Source: Sipunculus nudus (taxonomy: Eukaryota; Annelida; Sipuncula; Golfingiida; Sipunculidae). Taken from it: a DNA stretch of 64,000 bases. Under the pieces are notes generated by a model. That model did not search any database. It had not been told where the DNA came from and worked only from the letters and a program-made list of their open reading frames with translations. The DNA is taken from positions 39,686,695 through 39,750,694 of the forward strand of contig CM049316.1 of NCBI GenBank assembly GCA_026874595.1. The letters are read 5' to 3'. Below are positions 45,091-57,410 of this stretch, in pieces (within the stretch, counting starts at the first letter, position 1; every line of letters starts with the position of its first letter). Made by a program: the position numbers and the translations under genes.

Positions 45091-47110
45091 CTAGACATTT
45101 CTTGGCACCGCAGGTGCCAGAGTATCCCCAGACATAGTAGCCCCCCCCCCCCCCTTTAAGAATAGGCCCCCATTTTTAGCAGCATATACTGACACCTGGC
45201 ATATTTATTGTTTCTTCCATCTAACAATCCACAATCTTGTTAAAGATGTTGGTCCTGTGACCTTGATCTTTTTAAAGATGTGTTATGTGACCTTGGCCTT
45301 TGACCTCATGACCCCAAAATCAATTCGGGTCTTGCTTTTCCACTGGGGCATATGCAAGTCAAGTTTAAAATCTATACATCAATAAAGCAAGAATTATCAT
45401 CCAGAAACTAATTTTTGGACAGATGGCTCCTGTGACCTTCACCTTTGACCTTGTGACCTCAAAATTGATAGGGTTCTTCCTCTCTTGGCAGGTGAACTAT
45501 ATGTGCAAGCTGTGTTTGGCTGAAAATGCATCCACATCTTTTTAAAGATGTGTCCTGTGACCTTGACCTTTGACCTCATGACCCCAAAATCAATTTGGGT
45601 CTTGCTTTTCCAATGGGACATATACAAGTCAGGTTTGAAATCCATACATCAATAAAAGCAGGAATTATCATCCAGAAACTAATTTTTGGACAGATGGCTC
45701 CTGTGACCTTCACCTTTGACCTTGTGACCTCAAAATTGATAGGGGTCTTTCACTTTTGGCAGGTGAACTATATGTGCAAGATGAAAGATCTTAGATGAAT
45801 TGTTTGGCTGAAAATGCATCCACAATCTTTTTAAAGAGGTTTCCTGTGACCTTGACCTTTGACCTCATGACCCCAAAATCAATTCAGGTCCTGCTTTTCC
45901 AATGGGTCAAATACAAGTCAAGTTTGATATCCATAGAACACTAAAAGCAGGAATTATCATCCAGAAACTAGTTTTGGGACAGATGGCTCCTGTGACCTTC
46001 ACCTTTGACCTTGTGACCTCAAAATTTTAGGGGTCTTCCACTCTTGGCGGGTGAACTATATGTACAAGATAAAAGATCTGAGATGAATTGTTTGGCTGAA
46101 AATGCATCCACAATTTTTTTTAAAGATGTTTCCTGTGAACTTGACCTTTGACCTCATGACCCCAAAATCAATTCGGGTCCTGCTTTTCCAATGGGTCAAA
46201 TACAAGTCAAGTTTGAAATCCATACATCAATAAAAGAAGGAATTATCATCCAGGAACTAATTTTTGGACAGATGGCTCCTGTGACCTTCACCTTTGACCT
46301 TGTGACCTCAAAATTGATATGGATCATCCACTATTGGCAAGTGAGCTATATATTCAAGATGGAAGACCTGGGATGAAAGTTTGGCTTAAAATGCATCCAC
46401 AGTATCTTTTAAAATGCCAGTCCAGTGACCTGGGCCTTTGACCTCATGACCCTAGAACCTATAGGGTTCTTACTTTAGTGGTGGGCCATACATAAGTCAT
46501 GTTTGAAATCCATATGGCTATCAACACTGGAGATATCATAAGAGGTGTGTGATTTTCACCATATATGGCAATATTCAAGGTCAAGGCCACTCTCATAGGA
46601 AAGGTCATGACCCCAATTTAAATAAACATCATCCCATAACCAATACCTATATATTTGCATAATATAAAAGAAATCTGTCCATTAGTTTTTGACTTATAAT
46701 GCTCACAGTACTGTAAGGTGGCAATTTTGGGGGTATTAAACGGCACTAAAACAAGTAAAGAATAACAGGTGGCGCCACCAGTTTCTGGAACATGACAACC
46801 CTATCCATGATCTTCCATCAACTTGATTTTGGGATAAATCCATGCAAGATTTCTTGAGATATTAAAGAATTTGTGTGATTTTCCCCCAAATTGGACCAAT
46901 TCAAGGTCAAGGACACTCTCCTAGTAAAGGTCATGACCTCATTTTAAATAGGCGTCGTCCTCTTACCCATATTTATACATATACTAAGTTTGGTAAAGTT
47001 CCATGAAATATTTTTTGGGTTATCGCGCCAACAAGATTTATATGCGGCGGCGGCGGCGGCGGGACCGGTATGAAAACATAGTATCCCCCGACTTTATCTG
47101 GGGATACAAT
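45091..47110 (-). mobile_element. Family B tandem-array element, copy 2 (complete ends)
   Basis: The left end is CTAG, the hairpin TTGGCACC-GCA-GGTGCCAG, GTATCCCCAGACATAGTAG and a poly-C tract. The right end is (CGG)n, CATAGTATCCCCCGAC and ATCTGGGGATACAAT. About four units of 290 bp recur (CTTTGACCTCATGACCCCAAAATCAATTnGGGTC near 45300, 45567, 45857 and 46147). GGTGGCGCCACC occurs near 46768. Confidence 0.87.
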
Positions 47111-47445
47111 TATTTGAGTGTAAGGTCACTCTCACAGTAAAGGTATTGACCGCAATTTAAAACATGCTTCATCCTGTGACCAATATGTATGCATCCCCAT
47201 AATATCGTATGCATATTGCTCACACTTTTGGGGGATATTTTAAAGTCATTTAATGTTTTGTGTGATGTTCGCCAAAAATGTTCCCACTCAAGGCCAATGT
47301 CTCTCTTCAATAAAGGTGATGACCCTATTTTAAAAAGGCTTCTTCCTCTCATCTATATCTATGCATAAGGGACATTTGGAAAAATCCATTATATATTAGT
47401 TATCCCGATCTCAGTGATTCTCTGCGGCGGCGGCGTTTGAACCGT
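47111..47445 (-). repeat. Second, truncated family B end
   Basis: It repeats the end-proximal part of family B (AAGGTCACTCTCACAGTAAAGGT.TGACC, ...AAGGCTTC.TCCTCT.A.CTATAT, TCTGCGGCGGCGGCG). The terminal hairpin is missing. Confidence 0.55.
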
Positions 47446-50400
47446 GCTTATACCATTGAATAACGGACTATTGAATGACGGACTATCTTGGTGTGCAAAC
47501 ATATCATCGAATATGTTGCAAGGGCCAGATCCACAGGCGGGAAGGGAATTATGCAGTCAACACCCCCCCCCCCCCCCCCGGACACTGAAAATATTCGTGC
47601 TCAGGTTCTCCGTGTTCGTTTTAGAGCTAGTTTTGCATCCCCTTCCTGAATCGGGCCCTGGTCATATGATTCTTTCCTGCTGTCGTCTTGGTAATAGGGT
47701 TCCCATAGTTTAGTAATTTATTTAACTATGACGGAAAACAAACGCAAATTTCATTCGGGTTATTGGACCGTCCGTGCAGAGGTCGCATTCCATTCTTGGT
47801 TATATATCTATTTCATTGGACACACTGCTTCCCTTAATTGACACAATTTATTGTCAGAAATATTAATACAAGATTGACTTGATTAAATTTTGGTTGAAAA
47901 AGTTTGGGAATGTGGAGATCTTAAAGAGAACTAATTTTAGTGGGTATATCACTGGATATATTACCCTTGCATGATGGGCATTGTATGGGTTCTAGCAGCA
48001 AAATGTTCACCACGTGGTGTAAGGTTTCTCCCGAAGATAAAATATGAAAACGCATATACTTTGTTTTACATATCCAAAATGGCAGAAAATCTGTCCAAAT
48101 TCGGAATAATTGTTATCATTTAAGCCGAAACAGGCTTTACTGCTAGTGCTTTGATTTAACTTACATTTAACCAAGGTAAAATAATAATTTGCCCTTATCG
48201 CCAAAATATTCAAGCTCATCTTCTTCAGTGAATGAATCACCTGAGGGTTACACATTGTTACACACTTATTCTATGGTTACTGTGACTTGCCCAATGCCAT
48301 ATAGGGTGGACGCTTGCCAAAGCTGAACACAAGCCCATCCTGACCCTGGTCATGCAAGTTAAGTCTCTCCCCACGAGAGAGCATAGCCTACTTTATTAAA
48401 GGGGTGTTAATGGGTAATTCCACTTAAAGCGAAGGTGTGTACATGTTAAGGTAGATGGAATACCTACAATGGGAAGCATAAATGTGACGGGGTGAGTGCA
48501 GTCATTTCATGTAATTATGTAAGTACATGGATCTGGTTTTATGTGCGACTTCAATGGCTTGTATATATTTGTTTTTGAATGTCAGACGAGCAGGATTTGT
48601 GTGAAGTTTAAAAGAGTCAAGTCTTTCTGTCTTTTGTGCAGAGTATACTTAATGGCGGGCCTTTATTAAACCATCATGTGGTCAAGATAATCCTCTAGAT
48701 TTAATGGGGGAAAATCTGAATAATATAAGGTGTTCAGGCCCTAACATTCCGGTAGTAAATATAATCACACATGAACCGTGTATTATATTGAAAACCGGAA
48801 GGGAGAAAGGAACCATTAGCAGGAATGGTATATAGGATTATCATCTATGATAAAAGGACACCAAATAAATTTAGCAGGGTCACGAAGGCAGATTTGAATA
48901 TTAAATAAGAGTTGCTGAAGGATTTGTGGTTTTGCTGGCAGACATGTTGAACGGACGAATTATGTTTATGATTGCCCCTAATGAGTGCCTTATTTATCAG
49001 TACCGTGACACATGCACAGTAAAGGCTAAAAATGGGAGACGTGAAATATAAGCAAAACTCGGCGTTTCCGTGTAATTTGCTGGTTTTCAAATTATCAAAA
49101 AGTTAATTTGCGTTTTTTAATGATTTTAACACTGAACGACATTAATTCATCATTGGGGTTCATCTGTTTAAATGTATGAAATGTATAATCAGATTCTTTT
49201 AACGACTGAATCTGACATACAGCCTAAGACTCGTAAAACTCCTTCAGTGTGTTGTGTGTATGCATGATTATACATTTAACGAATATTTGATGCTTACTGC
49301 ATGCTGAATCTCAGAATGAGGCATGGATTACCGACTGACTAGTTCCACCATACATATTAAGTATGTTTTATGTAAGGACCTATACAGACAGGGACTTAAA
49401 TTCTGATCTGCTACAGCGTTCAATACAGTTGTGTACGCGAGTTGTCAGAGGCGATCAAACGTTTCTGCATATCCGCTGGAATACAAGTGGAACGTAAAAT
49501 CTAGGACTCGATGGAGTAGCTTAGTCTCTCACACACAGAAGCCTTCGGGTGGCTTTCTCACCGCAGTGACTCCAGGGATCAAGAAGTCCGATACATTTCA
49601 GTCCGCATTCCCAAACAAGCGCTTCAGTGCCTGCTTCTGAGGCCAAGATCTCTACTGAGTGAGACAATTACGAACTCTTGAGGAACCAGTGGGCATATAT
49701 GTGCTTTTATTTAAAGGTTGCCGATAAACAAACGTTAAGTGGTTGAAACTAGTTGTGGTCTTGCCTCCAAACACAACAGGAATAGATTTGAATATGTCAG
49801 TATCTGTGTGTATTGGTTGTAACCTTGCGAAATGTTGTGCAGGCGCTAAGTACGCGAGGGGTGTGTATAAAAAATGTAGCACTAGGCGTCAGCAAGCGTA
49901 CGCAAGCATTTGCTATAACTATCGCAGGGCAATTATTGATTTGTACCACCTCTTGGTCGATGTTCAACCAGGGGCGGATTTAGTGGGTGGCGCAGGAAAT
50001 CTGGAAAATGTGATTAATACCTAAAAGCAGCACCGGAACTTTCCTCTCCCACATTTTGTTCTCTAAAATTCTGCACGCGAGAAATGTAGCACTCCCGGCG
50101 CCCTTGTTTACCGGCGAACGGGTGTTGAGTCCTCTCATTTTTGGGATCCTGCGTCTGCCCCTCTCAACTCTATCGGCTGATTTAGACCATGTAGTGTCTC
50201 TATGATAAAGACACTACAGAGTATATCAGCTGATCCTGCTAGTGTTGGTTTCCCGTCATCTAAATATAGCAAAATCCTATATCAGTAGTGTGAATGTAGA
50301 GGATTTACGCATTTATCAGTGTCTGAAGCATCAGAACTTTACGATGACTTGATTTCCGATTGAATATGATTTAACATTCATACAAAACTATGAGATATTC

Positions 50401-52300
50401 CATTTGAGAAGCTAACTGCAAAAGGAGCATTACAGGAAGATGTAAGGGAAATGTCCCTTCCTATGGTGGATCATAAGCGTATTTCATCGGACTCATTACT
50501 AATAGACCTTGCTATTTTATTTCGCTCGGGGTCAATGCAATGAGAGTTCTGTAAATAAGCCACGCTTCACGCCGATGGTGCTTAACAGCAAGACAGGACT
50601 GAGACATTTCAGGCCATCTTTTACCACACATGGCAAACGGGAAAAAAAACAAGATCAGGAGGTGGTTTGGACCTAGTTTTCAGTTACCCAAATTCTTCGT
50701 TTACGGCGTTTCCCTCAAAGGACAGGCTATCAGTGACACCCCCTTTTGTGACATGGCTTTATTTCCCCGTGTGAACGCACAACATGGATTCAAACCGATT
50801 TTATTTTAACCACCTTTGCCCGAATCATTTTGAAAACATTTTGTCTGTGAAAGGCGACTTCGAGGAGTGACGCGCTGTTCAGGGGTAATCGTAATACCTT
50901 CTACCGCTGCGCTGGGGGCGCTGTTTATCAAAGGATGGCGTTTATGCGGAGCCTCATAAACTGCATGGACATCGGACCAGATATATTACATGTACTTATT
51001 GTAAAAATATTGAGTTCGATTAAATAGCTAAATTCTTGAATATTGATTCTTGTTACTCTGCAGCGTAAGCGATGAAGTGTTTCGCAAGGTAACCATAGGG
51101 TTGGAGTTACTATGCAAAGAAATCAAACCACGTGTAATCCATATTTGGAAAGTATGCATGCAAGTTACTTGTACAACAGCTAACTGTGTTGCAAGTTGTT
51201 TTAACGTATAGTTAGAACAAAGGAAAAGTTCGCCGCATGTTGGACAATGATATATAAACACTATCGCGAAAAAATATTTGAAACATTTATGTGATAAAAA
51301 TATGTATATTATCTGTACTGGTTGATTAGGTACAAGGCGCAGGCAGTCACGAAAAGGGGTCTGTGCATGTCGCATCATATTTGTTTATTTTTTTCTTCTT
51401 ATATATATGGTACAATATTCACTCTTATTTGTTCATGTGACTATTGCATGTAAACAGGTGTGACTGTACAATCCTAGTTGATGGCACGGAACGTAATGGT
51501 ATATAAGGGAAAATCATACAGGCAGCTTAAATTAATTTCAAAGATGTTTTAGCAAGAACTGATATGTGTAGATTCAGAATCAGAAATATGTGCAGTTGAG
51601 CCAAGCAGTTAGGTGCGATTCGTCATGGTTCGGTAATCCATATGGAGCGAGATAAAACTGCCGTTGGATTCTTTTAATAGGAATCTGCCTAAATCGTATC
51701 ACCAGAACTGGGATAACTGCAGGGGTGGAGTCTTGACAACGAAGAGTTTAACCAAATAATGGAGGAAATTGGAAGATGAACATCGTAAACGAGCTCGCAA
51801 AAGGTTATTATATATGGGTGTGTGATGATTTGCTTTGTAGAAATACTAATTACATGTAAACTTTTAAGATATTTGACGTGATGCATGGGCAAAATCCACT
51901 TCTAGTACAATTTATTTGTAACCTTGTCTGATGATAATATGCTGTAAGAAACGCAATGGGAAACCGTTGAACTCGTCTTGGTTAAACATGCATCGGCAAT
52001 CCTGGATACCACAGGCAAGGTAAAACATTTCTGAAGTAAAATTTCCAGTCCGTATTTCCTATCAGTTCCGTTCATATTATTTTAAAGTTGCAGCCTAGTG
52101 TTTTATATGAAATTTATTATAAAATCGACCTAAGACTATTGTTGCAAGTAATAAAATCCATAAAGTATCCATATTCGTTCACATGAAACTGATAGCCTTT
52201 TCTAATAGAAATATTACATCAAATAGGGTTAACGTTTGCACTGTCATGTATCCAGTACAACATGTTGACGAGTCACATATGGTGATTCTTGGCACATACA
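47446..52300. other. Repeat-poor intergenic DNA, no gene recognised
   Basis: Apart from a poly-C run at about 47561-47578 and a possible hAT-type MITE at about 49970-50165 (AGGGGCGGATTTAG...CTGCGTCTGCCCCT), I see no arrays, no RNA gene and no frame with family character. It could be regulatory or an intron of a gene outside the window. Confidence 0.35.
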
Positions 52301-52319
52301 TATCAGCTGTGGATTCAAT

Positions 52320-52495
52320 CAAAACCTCACAGGAATGAGGTCAGACTGACCTAAATTCAGTTTTGGAGGATTTTATTATGACTTGTATGTACAATGGGGT
52401 TGGTTTAGCTGTGATAATTGCAGAATTTGGTCTGGCAGCGGCTATACGGAAGTGCGAACGGACAAAGACGACTTTCAGTCCACCCAGCTAAAAAC
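52320..52495 (-). repeat. Decayed family E copy
   Basis: AGGTCAGACTGACCTAAATTC, ...CGGCTATACGGAAGTGCGAACGGACAAAGACGACTTTCAGTCCACCCAGCTAAAAA has the same order of landmarks as 32740-32995. Confidence 0.5.
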
Positions 52496-55400
52496 TATCC
52501 CCTTCATGGAAGGTGTCTGAGCAATTCATGATGAGTTGATCATCTCAATTTTATACATTCAATAATGACTTGTTCAAAGGGAGAAGAAGAATGCAGTCTT
52601 CATACATTTTGCATTTAAATATAGTTTATATTAACAATTAAATTATTTTTGTGCTCTACATACAGCTGTGTGGTTTGCAATGTCGAGCGTTTTGATCGGC
52701 AGGGGCTGTATAAGTCTTATTATAGGAAGGGTTTCTGGAAGGTATATCGTATAAAGTGGGGCTTTAAACATCAGACATAAGGAATGCCTGTCATGATGCC
52801 TAAGTCACTCTTTTGGTCGAAACGTTTGATTTTGGTAATGTTTTCGTTAGCCAGTTTTCTATATGGTAATTTGAAGTTGGATTATTTTTACGCCTCACTT
52901 CTTGAAGATCCGCATACTCCTCATCACCTCGCCTCGTATACACCGGCCGCAAACAAAGTTTTCCCTAAGGTATTCCCTGCAGTTTTCTGCCGTTTTCAAA
53001 AATGCTGGGCGCTTATACATGAATATTAATTATGACTCAACGGATCTGTTAAATAGGTGGCAACGCAAAATCATTGAGATATATTTAATGTCATGTTTCT
53101 TGAAAAAATTGTTAATGGTTGGATTTTTCCGATCTTACTGGGTCATGCTAGCCAAACAGAGAAGGGCTCGGGCATTTCACCGGATCGACGAGGAGTAATA
53201 GAGTCAACAGCCCTGATTTCTTCATCCTCGGAATTAACCAAATTTCGAAAATTCTGGGCTTTTTTTTACTCATTTCCCTATGCATGTGAGAGTTTATCTT
53301 TGTCCTCGCATGCCAACCGGGTGTCCCTGCCAATCACGTGGCTGAGGTACCCATTTGGTTTAATGCAGTTATGAAATGCTACAGACTCCGCGACCTATTC
53401 CAGCGACTAGCAAAGTAACTCCTTTTCTGACATGTCCTGTCAAAATAAAGTCCAAAACTGACGCCCCTGTGTATAACGTGTTGTTTTCTTGCATACGCGT
53501 TGCGACCCGTCTCCTTTACAAAACGATTTTGGGCTTGTTGAGTAAGGTCGCAACATGTGTCGCGTTTACACATGTGGCAACTAAATATGTGCTTTGGGGA
53601 GAATGTGTTTAATCGCAAAGAATTACCTCTCGCATCGTAACAATCTGAAAAACAAGTAGAGATTACAGTCAGTCATTTTGTCTCCATTGCGGGAAATAAC
53701 CAACCTACTGAAGACCATCTGGTTACTATACAGCAAAAATTAACCTAAAAGGAATCTTTTCAGTTCGAAGTTAGGGTTAGGGGAATCGAATTAGCGGTCC
53801 ATAATGCTAATTACTATTACAAACAAATGTGCCTGCAAGAATAAATACATCCTGATTACAAGAGACAGCGTCCTGGGTGACCGCTCGGATCTGAGGAGTC
53901 ACCTTGAAGAAATCTTCTGCGCAATGGTGGCCATGAAAGCATAACCTAAACATTCAGGAAATTAACAACCCGTATTGTTATTCAAAAGGAATCTTCATGA
54001 CCTTATTATAAATATCGTTAACATAACATACATCAATGTCAAAAGTTATCAATTTATAATCAGCTTTCTCCTCCGACGAACATTTATCCAATTAATGTGC
54101 ATTATAGGCCTATTATTTCAAATCAGTCCGTTCATTACATTTTAGTTCTAATCCTATTTATGTACAATTTATGATGTGTAGAAAAAAAGAGCACAATTTC
54201 AGGACAATCTATGCCTAGCACATTCTGTGAAAGGTGTACTTTTCACTGAAAATGGGATATTAAAAAATAATAATAAGTAAAAATATATACAATGGATTTG
54301 CAGTAAGAGCTCTCATGTATGCTTAGTTGCCTCTTCCGGGGGGGGGGGGGGGATCGTGCGTTCATTCCCGTTGTGTGCGAGTTTGTTCACAGCGTAACTC
54401 ACGCAAACATGAACGGAATCTCATGAAATTTTTTAAAATGTGGTAAATCTTTGCTGTGTTTACTTCTCACGTCACGATTGTGGCGACCTGGTGGTATGTT
54501 AAACGGGGTGGAAACCGGCACATACAACAGATGAAGTTTTGACTCGCATAAACGTGTATACATCTCCATTGGCTGTACACATATGTGAAGGCGAGTTGTA
54601 AATAAGTGAATCATGCACGTGTGTGTAAGTACAAGTCGTCATGAGGCTTACTAATCTCATGCTGCGTTCAACGTGCACCCCTCTTAGAGCATACCTCCGG
54701 CTTATACCACCCAAGAGAGATCTAGGCATGTTTATTTTTATATTTAAAAATCTTCATGCTGTGGCATACAGGAAGATACAGCTGTATGCCACACGAGGAC
54801 CAACCGACACACAACCAAAGAGCAAGTTTCTACACTCGCACACTCACCACACACTCAATGGTCGCATGTAAAATGCCGTGTTTGATATGTATTTGAGCCA
54901 CTACAGACCACTTAGCCCAAATATGTCCGCTGACATTCACACGCTGCGGAGAATATCGCCATGTAGTCCTATTACTGAATGTTAATATACCAAAAACATA
55001 TTCAACAAATCCCAGAACGTCGTTGTAAAATTGTATGGGTAACACGATAATATGGTAAAATGGTAACACAGATAATACGGTATAAATGTAATATGTAATA
55101 TGTGGTAGACATTTCTTTAAAATCAACGGAGTTCGATGCTGAAACCACAAAACCTTGACAATGAATCCGTGAGGCACCCGTTGTGCATCCCCGATACGCT
55201 CAGAACCCAACTAAACCGGTTCAAATCCTGAACCAAGGTCCGCAACATAACATTTTCAAATGCAGAATAAAATTCGCTGTCAAGCAAGTGTATGTCACAA
55301 GTAATTAACCCGTTACAGACCTGTTCATATTTTATTCATCCTTTCTAAACTAATAAGGTGCCTATCCACAAATGCGGGTGTAACCGGGGAAAATCCAACT

Positions 55401-56625
55401 GGTTAATAGTCCCTTTTCCCCTTTGCATGTGCAACTTCCCGCGTCGATTTCAAGCGGGTTCCGCATGCATGTGGCCCGTATATATACGGACAAGGCTCCG
55501 CGCATATGGAAAGGCAGCCATACATAAGAATGCTGCATAGGTATCTATTTTTAATATTTTATTGTTATAATAAACTGACAACTACGCTCCAACTATAACA
55601 GGATTATATCAGTTCACCTGTCGACAATGTTATATTGAAAATCCATATCAAGGAGCACATTTAAATACCTAATACTATATCTGCCACCGAATGCCATACC
55701 AGCATTCATGCATGATGAAAAGCTTATTATAATTGGTAAACAAATATTGGACAGTTTATGAAAATCCTGCTCTTCCTGATTTCATATGTACATTTATATA
55801 GTGAATATAAATTTTATAGCGCTTCTTGTAAAAGGTAATGTAAATCAAACAAAGCATATTTTCTCTGTACATTTAAGATTACCAATACAGGCAGAGCTTA
55901 TACAGGTGACACAAACTGATTTTAAATGATAAAATCTTTGTTTTATGTCTTATGCGATCACCTTGTGGCAAGACGTCAGAAACTTAAAAAGCTGATATAC
56001 AATTGTTGGTCAATATGAATGCAAACTATCCTGAATTATTAAGCATTTGGTGTCACTTCATACCGGCACTACTCAATATGTAGGCCTACATTGTTCTCAT
56101 CAAAACGTTCTTGATTGGTTCACAACTACAAGTAAGCCGCCATATGCTTGCAAACATTTGTTTTACAGGACTAATGTAATAGCATAAAATACAAAAAAAT
56201 GAATAGTTCCATTTCTTTTTAGAGCAACCACTTGGATAAGAAAGGTTTAGATTTCAAGTCCCAGTCACAGTCTCAAAATCTCTCTTTGCAGTGTCCAAGT
56301 CAACTCAACAGTTCACTTTATTATAATGTAGCTGTCAAGGATAACGCCACATTTTGTTGTATTACTAAGTCCCAGTCATGTTTACTCAACAAACCGCTGC
56401 ATGCGTTGTGGTCTGTCTTTGTTTTAATCATAAAGCCAGTAACTTGTGTTATTACTTTGAAATTGAAAGATGGTGGTTCAATTACCATGCAGTCGAAGTC
56501 ACTCCCCATTTTTGCAGTTTGCCCCAACCAAAGCAGCAAAACATTTCTTTATTATTTATTTTTACAATTTAAGAATTTCAATCTTTCTTTATATATTTTT
56601 TTCTTTATTATTATTGTTATGAGGT
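52496..56625. other. Repeat-poor intergenic DNA, no gene recognised
   Basis: There is a poly-G run at about 54340-54352. Otherwise no tandem array, hairpin-ended element, tRNA or credible exon was noted. Confidence 0.35.
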
Positions 56626-56630
56626 GCATA

Positions 56631-56668
56631 TAACAAGGGACCCATGGGTCATGTCGCTCAGCTAAAAT
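56631..56668 (+). repeat. Family H terminal motif, copy 3
   Basis: ACAAGGGACCCATGGGTCATGTCGCTCAGCT, with the palindrome GACCCATGGGTC. Confidence 0.6.
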
Positions 56669-56854
56669 TTTGGAATATTGAGTAAATGCAAAATATGCTT
56701 TTTTTCCATATATATTAGCATTGGAAAAGCTCAGAGGGAAGGGCCCTGCTAAAATGAAACCCTGTTAATTATAGAACAATGGACTTGAGCCAAAGCCTGT
56801 TAATAAACAAATTTATTAACGAAAATAAAATATTGTAAAAAAAAAATGCAAGGA

Positions 56855-57410
56855 GCAAACTGTCTCTCCAATGCAGCTTGATCTCATGTGCACCAATGAC
56901 ATGGGTTTCAATCCTGGATCGGCCAAATATTTACCCCTGAGCAGGGGCGTCAATATATGGGGGGGGGGGGGGGTGATATAAACCTGGGGGGGGGGGGGGG
57001 GATAGCCAATGTTATCATCCCCCCACTTTTCAGAGAATAATATTATAATATTGCAAATGAAATATATTAATAAATAGAATTAAAAACTTTGAATCCATTT
57101 ACTAAAAAATGTTATATCTAAACTTTGCTTAGAATTCACAAAACTTATTTTCTATTATAATATTATAATTATTTGAAATATGATTAAGTATATATATAAA
57201 TAAGTATAAATATACAAATATATATATATATAATAATCATACATATATATATATATATATATATAGTTGAATATGTCACTCAGAGACGCTGGAAAAGTAA
57301 TATATTATATGTATTCATCCCCCCCCCCCCCCCGGACCCTTGAAGAAAAATGACGCCACTGCCTCTGAGGAAAGTGTTTTCGCAAGGTGTGGGGGCTCGT
57401 CGGAATTTGA
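56855..57410 (+). mobile_element. Old TRIM LTR and primer-binding region, split by a MITE
   Basis: 56855-56941 aligns with the LTR of the TRIM at 58059 (AAACTGTCTC, TTGATCTCATGTGCACCAATGACATGGGTTTCAATCCTGGATCGGCC, CCCCTGAG). After the inserted MITE it resumes at 57362 (CCTCTGAGGAAAGTGTTTTCG) and passes into TGGGGGCTCGTCGGAAT, a damaged form of the primer-binding sequence. The second LTR was not found. Confidence 0.7.
56942..57361. mobile_element. hAT-like MITE, 420 bp, with 8-bp target duplication
   Basis: The terminal inverted repeats are CAGGGGCGTCA at the left and TGACGCCACTG at the right (10 of 11 matching). The flanks are CCCCTGAG (56934-56941) and CCTCTGAG (57362-57369), 7 of 8 matching. 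CAGNGGCG ends with 8-bp duplications are typical of hAT transposons. It contains two poly-G runs near the left end, a poly-C run near the right end and AT-rich DNA between. No coding region. Confidence 0.75.

Noticed and set aside
28420-45130. Classical TIR DNA transposon for families B and C
   Set aside because: The inverted arms are not both terminal: one sits inside a further hairpin and CTAG, and I see no target duplication.
49970-50165. hAT MITE with AGGGGCGGATTTAG / CTGCGTCTGCCCCT ends
   Set aside because: The ends are only partly inverted and no convincing 8-bp duplication can be aligned. Left as a possibility inside the intergenic entry.
56232-56633. 133-residue frame
   Set aside because: The composition is that of AT-rich random DNA with a poly-Phe/Ile tail, without domain or splice context.
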